Source: Nectonema munidae (Eukaryota; Nematomorpha; Nectonematoida; Nectonematidae). From it: a stretch of 64,000 nucleotides of DNA. The position numbers and the translations under genes are program-made. The notes under the pieces are model-generated. The model worked only from the letters and a program-made list of their open reading frames with translations, had not been told where the DNA came from and made no database searches. Of the stretch, positions 56,515 through 64,000 are shown one piece after another; the stretch's first letter is position 1, and each line of letters starts with the position of its first letter. Where the stretch lies: assembly GCA_030549495.1 (NCBI GenBank), contig JAUIRK010000998.1, positions 29,568 through 93,567 of the forward strand, given 5' to 3'.

Positions 56515-57735
56515 AGAGGTGGAGATTTGCAACTTGGAATGTCGGATCCATGACCGGAAAAGGAAAGGAATTTGCAGAAGAGATGGAAAAAAGGGGCATT
56601 GAATTAATGTGCGTTCAGGAAACAAAATAAAGTGGTAATACTGCTAGAGAAATAAGAGAAGGGTGTAAAATTTTGTATAGTGGAGATTCAAATAAACGAA
56701 TTGGAGTTGGTATTATTAATTCTTTTAAATAGAAAGAAAATGTAATATAAGTAAAGAGAACCGGTGACAGGTTAATGGCAAGTAAACGGAAATATTAACA
56801 ATTATATCTGCTTACGTACCTCAACCTGGATGTAAAGAAGATGAAAAGAAAGAGTTTATGATCAATTTTGAGGGTATGATTGGATATGTGGAGGAAAATG
56901 AGAAACTGATTATAGGTGAAGATTTGAATTGTTATGTGGGATAGGAAGCTAATGGTTAGAAAAAGGTACACTTAGGCTTCGGGAAAAGAAAAGAACATAT
57001 AACATATAGCAGTTGAGGGAAAACATCCAGATTGAAAAGAAGCCAAACAATTTAAAGGACTGCAAAGTCATTTGTTTTAGCAGTGATATAGTGAGTCAAC
57101 ATAAGATTGTTATCCTGGATATGTGGATTAACAAAGAAAAGAAAAAAAAGATTAAGAAGATACAGGATGTTGAAATTGAAGAAACTGGAGTAAAATTGGA
57201 ATTTAGTAAAGTGGTGAAAAACTTTAAAAATGAATGTAATTAATGAGGTAAAAGAAATATGGAAAAATCTTAGGCAAACTTTAAGAAAAGAAAGTGAATA
57301 TGCACTAGGAAGAACAAAGCAAGGTTTAAAAAAGCAGAAAGTAACATGGTGGTGGAAGGAAGGGTTAAGAGAAACACTGAAAGAAAAGAAATTGACTTTC
57401 AAAAAATTGCAGCAAAGAGGGCGAAAAGAAGATATGGACAAGTAAAATGAGAAAGAAAAAAGCTAAAAGAATAATTGCAATAGCTAAGAAACAACTGAGA
57501 CAAGAACTATACAATTAATTGGAAAAAAGAAAGGAGAAAACGTATTAGAATAGCGAAGGCAAAACACAGAGAAAAAGAAAAGATTGGAAATATCGATATT
57601 ATCAAAGATAAAGATGGTAACAATCCTAAAAGAAACTATCTGTACGATAGTTTGGAGAATAATCTGGCCATTATTCATTTGAATCTTAGCGATGTAATTG
57701 AAGCATAGAAGATTACAATTTTGTGATAATTTAAT
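56515..57735 (+). pseudogene. RTE-type LINE fragment (endonuclease region)
   Basis: RWRFATWNVGSMTGKGKEFA then EMEKRGIELMCVQETK (56516-56626) is the start of an apurinic endonuclease, with the N of WNVGS and E of QETK. NSGNTAREIREGCKILYSGD, VKRTGDRLMA and GEDLNCYVG follow, then (57013-57243) LKDCKVICFSSDIVSQHKIV and (57230-57445) YALGRTKQGLKKQKVTWWWK, the linker before the RT. It resembles RTE/BovB-type ORFs known as craniofacial development protein 2-like. The RT domain is absent and many stops and shifts occur, so this is a 5' fragment. Confidence 0.8.
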
Positions 57736-59233
57736 AAACTTTTATGCATAATAAAATAAAATTTTTATTTTTTTAATTTTTAATTTATTTTATATATTTG
57801 GGCTTCTAACGTTTAATTTGGATGCTGCTCAATATTGGATTTTTATGTATCTAACCACGTAGAAAATAGCACATTCACGAGGAGGGGCAAAATAGTTTTT
57901 TGACGTCATTTCAACGATCTTCTGATTAGAATTTGGATATTACTTTTATTGTTTCAGTTTGTCAAATATATAGCATCTTTTTTCTTATATATTTTTTTAA
58001 TGTTGGTGTCGATGTACTCACTAAATGTGCCTAGGTTTCTGTGAATCGATTTAGAAAATTGAATGCACGTTTTAGATGCCAATGAAGAGCAAGTGCATGC
58101 TCGAAATGTTGATCAACTTTTTTTTAAATAAAGTCGAGACACTTTTTGCCTTGTTACTAAATTTTAATTATGTTCGACAAAGTCTTTGAGTAAAGAGCAA
58201 TCAATCCACAATTCATTTGATATGAACTAGATCTGTTGAAAGGAGAGGTTGAGAAAAATATTTATTATGTGTACATTCGCAATATTTATGCCATGTTTAA
58301 AAAATCTTTGACTTTTGTTGTTACGACTCTGCTAATGATGTCTGTAGTAAATCTGTGAGCAAGACGGCTGGCTGGCTGTGTTGTTGTAGTGACGAGCATG
58401 TGAGTCTTGATGAACTGCAGGGTAGTGGAAAGTTCCTGCCTTGACTCTTTCTGAATTGATTTCATCATCATTACTCTATGGAGTGTCACGCTGTTCTTCT
58501 CTTATAAATGCTGCTCTTAGGTTCCTGGTCAAAACCTCCGAAAATCCCAATTATATACACATTTTATTTTCATTTGTAGTATAAGAATTTATGAATTAAT
58601 TCTTATTAGCGTATCAATTACTTATTTTATTAACAAATCTTTACTAACTTTTTAATAATAAACTTTTTCATAGTAAAGAAAACTCGTACTTCAAGGCTTA
58701 ACCCGGTTGGCCTGCAATTTGAAAATTTTAGTTTTCGGGTATACAAAAAAATGTTAAAACAATTAAAAACTAGTATCGTTTTTCTCCTTAGCTCTGATTA
58801 GTATTATTATAATTGGAAACGGCCATGTATAATCAGAATGGCTAGAAAAAAGATAAAAAAATTGCTACTATAATTGTTTGTTTTTGTTTATATATTATTC
58901 ATTAAAAGAGACTATTTATGGAATTTTTAATTCATAAAATTGGAGGATAAATTTATCATCAAAACGCTTTTTCAGATCAGAAAAATTATAATCTAAAAAT
59001 GCAGATTTTTTAAAATTAAGCTATCGTAACGTACCGTATGCCACCACTGCTCAACTGTTGGAGTTGTAATTAAGTACCCATATTTTATATCATTGGAGTA
59101 ATTAACTTTCAATAAGAGTACGAAATATATTAAAATACAAAGCACACGCAGCTGAAATAAAAATGAATCTCAGATTTTATACGAAAAGATCGTTTCACAC
59201 GCCTGATAATTTTCATCTTTAATTTCTTTTTAG
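57736..59233. other. last long Rbfox intron, second half; GC-normal stretch at 58260-58500
   Basis: The stretch 58260-58500 has balanced composition and an open - strand frame (QELSTTLQFIKTHMLVTTTT). It could be an exon of a - strand gene, but I recognise nothing. The rest is AT-rich. Confidence 0.35.
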
Positions 59234-59275
59234 AGTCTTTTCAAAAATGCACTCAACCGTTTTTCACCATATTGA
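59234..59275 (+). CDS. Rbfox1: Rbfox terminal coding exon (NRFSPY-stop)
   Basis: Acceptor CTTTTTAG precedes AGT; in the phase left by the exon ending at 53111 the sequence reads SLFKNALNRFSPY then TGA (59273-59275). Fox-1 family proteins end in NRFAPY, so this fixes the C-terminus of the gene. A longer frame in another phase (59247-59426) is not used. Confidence 0.88.
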   Translation, partial: SLFKNALNRFSPY

Positions 59276-59440
59276 ACCTCATCCCTCTGAATTTTGTCAG
59301 CGTCCCTTGAATCGACAACAAGCTTTTATGCTTTTCTTTTATGCTATAAATTGTAGAAAATGTTTTCACAAATATGTTCCATATTTTACATATTTAAAGT
59401 TTATATTTTTAACAATTATATTTAAATAAAGAATTAATTT
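59276..59440 (+). other. Rbfox 3' UTR start with poly(A) signal
   Basis: It follows the stop codon; AATAAA at 59425-59430 could serve as the polyadenylation signal about 150 nt after the stop. Rbfox 3' UTRs are often longer, so more distal sites are possible. Confidence 0.45.
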
Positions 59441-59449
59441 TTATCAAAT

Positions 59450-60235
59450 TATGCACATACGAAACTAAAAGTAAGGGGAGCCAACGATATATTTAAAAAG
59501 AATAAATATTTTTTGATTTGAACATTTTTCGATTCTTTGATTATTCGACAAATATAATATTTAAAATCGTGCAAATTGCAAAGTATAGGTAATAACTTTT
59601 GTAACATCGTATGAGGTAGCAAAATATGAACAGAAAGTTTGATATTTTTTGATTATTTAAAGAATATTTTTCGATTCTTTGATATGAATTATCGCGGTAT
59701 ACAGGTTGGAGATGAACCATCGTAGTATACAGGTATAATGTATATAGGTAATAACTTATGTGGCATCGTCTCCCCGAATGAGGTATATCAAATCTTACAT
59801 CTAGCAGAATGTGAACAGAAAGTTGAACATTGTCTCCCTAGTTATTTGTACATGGAATAGAAACCATCGTAGTATACAGTTTGAAGATGAATCATCCTAG
59901 TATACAGGTTGGAGATGAATCATCGTAGTATACAGGTTGGAGATGAATATTGTAGTATATAGTTTAGAGATGAATCATCGTAGAATACAGGTTGGAGAAG
60001 AAGATAAATCATCGTAGTATACAGGTTGGAGATGAATCATCGTAGTATACAGGTTGGAGATGAATCATCGTAGTATACAGGTTGGAGATGAATCATCGTA
60101 GTATATAGTTTGGAGATGAATCATCGTAGAATACAGGTTGGAGAAGAATCATCGTAATATACGGGTTGGAGATAACACGCAAGTTGTCTACCCGCGTTCA
60201 ACCGTACAGGTTATGAGAATATATCATTACATATT
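59450..60235. mobile_element. half fold-back element with expanded minisatellite
   Basis: The sequence from 59450 (CATACGAAACTAAAAGTAA) matches the right arm of the element at 53137-53898 and ends at about 60225 with GTTGTCTACCCGCGTTCAAC. Between them the 28-bp array has expanded. The left arm is missing. Confidence 0.7.
59860..60175. repeat. 28-bp minisatellite, about 11 units
   Basis: The unit is AGGTTGGAGATGAATCATCG then TAGTATAC, with variants TAGAATAC and TATAGTTTGGAG. A single inverted relic occurs in the complete fold-back copy at about 53185-53225. There are no unique spacers, so it is not a CRISPR array. Confidence 0.9.
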
Positions 60236-60239
60236 AGAG

Positions 60240-62460
60240 AAGAGGTTTCTAAACTCTTTATACTGAAAAAATATTTCTTCAATATACAAATAAATTTAGA
60301 TTCTGAAAGTAGAGTCGCTTTATAATTGGGCTGGAAATTGTCACAGAATATAGGTAAAAATTTGTCCAAATGAAAAAAGCTTTAGTTTAAAATGCATCCC
60401 TTATCTCCTTAAATTTAATGCAGTAAACAATAATAAAAATAATATTTATCCAAAACATATTTTTTCGAATCAAAGTGTAAATGAAACCCGCATTTAAATT
60501 TTGGTTGATTAATTCAAAATCTACAAATAAATGTAGATTCTGAGAGTAGAGTCGCTTTATAATTGTGTTAGAAATTATCACATAATATAGGTAAAAATTT
60601 GTCCAAATGAAAGGAGCTTTAGTTTAAAATGCATCCCTTATAAAGTTTGTATCTAATCTAAATAAAAGTAGACTATGATTATCCAACAAAACTCATTATT
60701 TTTTCAATGTGGATGTCGAAAATTATAATTATTTTATAAAAATATAGAAATAAATTTAGGATTAAAGTGAAAAAAAAAATAAATTCATGAGATTACTTAT
60801 TGATAAAAATTGATTAAAACACATATTTTGATCTATTTATCTTCTCTTTAAAAATTTATATGCAGTAAACAATAATAAAATAATATTTATCCAAAACATA
60901 TTTTTTTCGAATCAAAGTGTAAATCAAACCCGCACTTCAAAAGAAGTAAAAAACTAATTTTAATATATAAAAAACTGAAAACTAAAATGATTTTATAAAA
61001 ATCTAAAAATAAATAGTGGACTACGATTATCCAACAAAACTTGTACATTCAATCTACATTTTTCACTTCAAAAATAATTTTAAATTTATTAGAAAAAGAT
61101 TATACTGACCAATAAAAAAAACGAAGGTTAATTTATAAAAAAAATGGAAAAACTAATACTATTTTATAAAAATCTACAAATAAATTTAGATTCTGAGAGT
61201 AGAGTCGTTTTATAATTGTTCTGGAAATTGTCACATAATATAGGTAAAAATCTGTCCTAATGAAAGGAGCTTTAGTTTAAAATGCATCCCTTATCTGCTA
61301 ATTAATGGTATGAAGCCCATGGAAAATAAAATCAGTAAAATGGTATTTCTTAAGTACTTATGATATAAGTAATGTATTCTGAAAGCCCATAAAAAATGCT
61401 TTAATTTGGTATATCGCATGATGCATTTTGTTGAGAAATGTGAAAGTTATAAGCGTTTTAATATTTGACTAAGATTTAAGCTAGAACACTACAAATAAAC
61501 TAAGCGTACACTAGCCCGATAAAATAAACCACACACGCGTGCTAAAGATGTGGTCTAGCGTATGCGAGATAAGAATTTTCTGCGCTCACAAACGCGTAAT
61601 GCAACATGTGTTAATCTTTCTTCGCATAGTTATGCTCTAAAATCAATCAATAATGTAATTTATTCTTCGCACAACGTCGGTATAAATATAACGAATGCCC
61701 TTTGTTAAAAATTAGAAAGGTTGTATCTAAACTAAATAAAAGTAGACTACGATTATCAAACAAAACTCGTACATTTAAAGAAAAATATTATACTGACCTC
61801 TACTGACCCATAAAAAGTAAAAAATATATATTAATTTTCGACAATTTTATTTAACTATGACATTTTAAAATGTTAAAACCCATATTCTACCTTTGTGAAT
61901 ATAAAATTTTGAAGAAATAATATATAAACTCATTACGTTAATTATTGGTATTTTTTGAAACTAGATAAAAGTTGACTGACCTCACATAAAAGCGGATTTT
62001 GAAAAAATAAAAATATATTTATTTGTAAAACCTAGCGTATTTTACCCACAAAGAGTATAGCTTCAAATCTTGTACATTCGATCAACATTTTTTACTTCAA
62101 AAATAATTTTAAATTTATTAGAAAAACATTATACTGACCTATACTACTGACCCATAAAAAGTAAAAAATATATATTAATTTTCGACAGTTTTCTTTAACT
62201 ATGAAATTTTAAAATGTGAAAAATCATATTTTACCTTTGTGAATATAAAATATTCAAAAAATATTTTATAAATTAAGAACGTTAATTATTATTGGTATTT
62301 TTTGAAACTAGATAAAACTTGACTGACCTCACATAAAAGCAGATTTTGGAAAAATGAAAATATATTTATTTGTATAACCTAGCCTATGTTAACCACAAAG
62401 AGTATACCTTTCCAATGATATCATTTTCATTCAATTTTTTTTAAAAATCTTCACATTATG
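60240..62460. repeat. complex interleaved repeat block
   Basis: Two unit types recur. Type 1 (about 60300, 60530 and 61190) has GATTCTGAGAGTAGAGTCGC, AGGTAAAAATTTGTCC and GCTTTAGTTTAAAATGCATC. Type 2 (R2; about 61830-62060 and 62160-62420) has TTAATTATTGGTATTTTTTG and CTGACCTCACATAAAAGC. No coding. Confidence 0.75.
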
Positions 62461-62725
62461 CGTAAACAAAAAGGTGGTCCGTAATTTTTTCAAAAATTTA
62501 GACAAAATTTTTCGAAGTAATGTCCATTTATTAAAATTTTTTAAAACTTTTGCAAAAATAAATTATTCTAGAGTATGTAGCAAACGATAAGCTTTCTAAT
62601 GATATATATATCATGAAAAAGAAATATTGAAAAACAGTTGAATTCTTTCTTCAAATCAAACAAGTAAAAATTTCCAAAAAGTAGTATTGGTAGTATTAGT
62701 ATTATTATTATTATTATTATATATT

Positions 62726-63249
62726 ACATAAACATTTCAACCAATCATATAGTTTTTATGAAATAAAACTGCAATTTCAAAGTTAAATTTTTTGAACTTT
62801 TAGGAAGAATTTTTGAAATGTGGCTTTCAATATGTATGTAAAATATTTTTTGAAAATTTTTATTTTAAGTATATTTTTTAAGCATTTTACGATTTACACA
62901 TTTAAATATATAATAAGGCTGGCAAGTTTGGCGAGTTGTCTCCCCGGAGGTCTTGCCAGACCTCTGATAATATGATTCGCTTGAAATTATTATATATTAG
63001 ATTATATATTACATATTTCAACCAATCATATAGTTTTTATGAAATAAAACTGCAATTTCAAAGTTAAATTTTTTGAACTTTTAGGTAGAATTTTTGAAAT
63101 GTGGCTTTCAATATGTATGTAAAATATTTTTTGAAAATTTTTATTTTAAGTATATTTTTTAAGCATTTTACGATTTACACATTTAAATATATAATAAGGC
63201 TGGCAAGTTTTGCGAGTTGTCTCCCCGGAGGTCTTGCCAGACCTCTGAT
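62726..63249. repeat. R1 repeat, tandem pair of about 240 bp (period 285)
   Basis: 62726-62968 and 63011-63249 are near-identical. Each has TTTCAACCAATCATATAGTT and ends GGCTGGCAAG - N - CTTGCCAGACCTCTGAT, whose TGGCAAG/CTTGCCA words form a stem. A single unit lies at 5848. Confidence 0.85.
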
Positions 63250-63565
63250 ATCCTCATATTTTTCTTTAATAATAATAGAGATCAAATTTAATGAAATCAA
63301 AGAAGGAACAAAGTTTATTGAGAAATATCAATATAAAAGACTATAATTTTAAATGTTTTTAAGTATATCACCAAACCTGAACAGGTTGAGCGGGAAGGGC
63401 TAATGATATTTACAAATAAGTTTCAATTTTATACGCTTCGCTTTCCACTGAATGCCGCATATCCGCTCCTTCAATTCTCATTGAAATGTCATCCGATCCT
63501 TCGATTTTTTCGTTAACGCGTTGTATTCACTCCTAAAATTCCTTGAATGTTTTTTGTTCACTACC
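63250..63565. other. no gene seen
   Basis: Intergenic sequence; imperfect repeats of CCGCTCCTTCAATTCTCATT / CCGATCCTTCGATTTT near 63460-63510. Confidence 0.4.
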
Positions 63566-63566
63566 A

Positions 63567-64000
63567 GGGGTTCCCAACCTAGGCGTTATCGCCCCCTCCC
63601 AGGGGCTTTATTTTTGTTATTTTGTGCGTTTAATGTCAAGGAGCACTAGGGGGTGTTCGACGAGATTTGTCTCCTATTTGATATATAATTTACAGTGAAG
63701 TTTTTATTCTTTTGCATTTGATCATTTATTAACCAAGACATATCCTCTCTATTTGCCCGAGCATAATGATGTATTAATAAGATTGACACACGCTGATAAA
63801 ACGGGACGTAATTATGCGAACTTGACACACTCACTATGAATTGTACGATTAGCAATGCAGGTGTTGTTATCTCTTGACTACAACAATGTAATGATGAACT
63901 TGCATTACATCACACATTCTTTCCTTCTGTGTTAGAAAATGTATAGGGGTATTACAGCTTATCTAAGTAATCAGTATTACTATTTCGAATACTTGAAAAA
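63567..64000. mobile_element. hAT-type element start at the right edge
   Basis: CAGGGGTTCCCAACCTAGGC at 63567 is a classic hAT terminal sequence, preceded by TTCACTAC (possible 8-bp duplication). No matching end is seen before the window stops; short frames inside are unrecognised. Confidence 0.55.

Larger units (their letters stand above)
2793..59275 (+). other. Rbfox1: Rbfox (Fox-1) gene locus, introns full of transposons
   Basis: This is the extent from the first candidate exon to the stop codon. The exons I support are 2793-3016 (candidate), 20157-20348, 20410-20463, 40983-41075, 52511-53007, 53060-53111 and 59234-59275. Every junction is GT-AG and keeps frame: phase 0 throughout, except a split glycine codon between 53007 and 53060. 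Fox-1 proteins bind (U)GCAUG in pre-mRNA in the nucleus and set exon inclusion. Exons further 5' probably lie outside the window, and extra alternative exons may be hidden in the long introns. Confidence 0.85.

Noticed and set aside
57052-57441. 129-codon - strand frame
   Set aside because: Antisense shadow of the RTE LINE coding region; Phe/Ser/Leu-rich composition typical of reversed Lys-rich sequence.
59247-59429. 60-codon frame starting MHSTVFHHIEPHPSEFCQRP
   Set aside because: It overlaps the last Rbfox exon in another phase; the spliced phase gives NRFSPY-stop.
59860-60175. CRISPR-like regular repeats
   Set aside because: The units are head to tail without unique spacers, in a eukaryotic transposon context.
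1-64000. LTR retrotransposons, Polintons or other virus-like fossils
   Set aside because: I looked for gag/pol, integrase and capsid-type sequences and long direct terminal repeats and recognised none; all elements seen are DNA transposons or a LINE piece.

Overview
This is a very AT-rich eukaryotic window packed with transposons. The single host gene I can recognise is a Fox-1/Rbfox family RNA-binding splicing regulator on the + strand. Its exons run from about 2.8 kb (candidate upstream exon), through the RRM exons at 20157-20348, 20410-20463 and 40983-41075, to C-terminal exons at 52511-53007 and 53060-53111, with a terminal exon at 59234-59275 that ends in the family's NRF(S/A)PY-stop. 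The 54-nt and 93-nt RRM exons have exactly the sizes and boundaries of the animal Rbfox exons. Together with mariner, pogo/Tigger, piggyBac, hAT and RTE elements, this points to an invertebrate animal, probably an arthropod. A copepod-like crustacean is my guess, and it rests on general character only.

Layout. 1-2.7 kb: hAT relic, a mariner-like element with 84-bp inverted ends, and a heptad minisatellite. 2.8-3.0 kb: candidate Rbfox exon. 3.3-6.5 kb: piggyBac, Tigger and unnamed-ORF relics, all on the - strand. 7.6-18.7 kb: a cluster of piggyBac-like elements (a, b, c, d). Copy c is split by element Y1, which is split by a hAT, which is itself split again. Copy d is nearly whole and keeps a 51-nt intron. 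20.1-20.5 kb: two RRM exons. 21.8-33.8 kb: one Buster/Charlie-like hAT copy (B1) opened by a chain of nested insertions (element X1, piggyBac e, MITEs, satellite-bearing element PBL1, PBL2). 35-40 kb: piggyBac f, a CGGBP1-like hAT relic and piggyBac g. 41 kb: the 93-nt RRM exon. 42.9-51.6 kb: further hAT and X copies, a piggyBac relic and a tandem array. 51.8-53.9 kb: fold-back element, TGCATG cluster, two Rbfox C-terminal exons and a second fold-back element. 54.2-57.7 kb: hAT copy B2 (inverted relative to B1) and an RTE-type LINE piece. 59.2 kb: last Rbfox exon. 59.4-64 kb: minisatellite, complex repeat arrays and a hAT-type terminus at the right edge.

How it fits together. Nearly everything between the exons is decayed or nested DNA transposon, so introns of 52 and 61 nt sit beside introns of 6-20 kb in one gene. 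I recognised no LTR retrotransposon or other virus-like element, no rRNA or tRNA, and no CRISPR. The most unusual pattern is that most piggyBac-like copies carry short palindromes near their ends whose arms are shared within a copy but differ between copies, in places with paired (compensating) changes.
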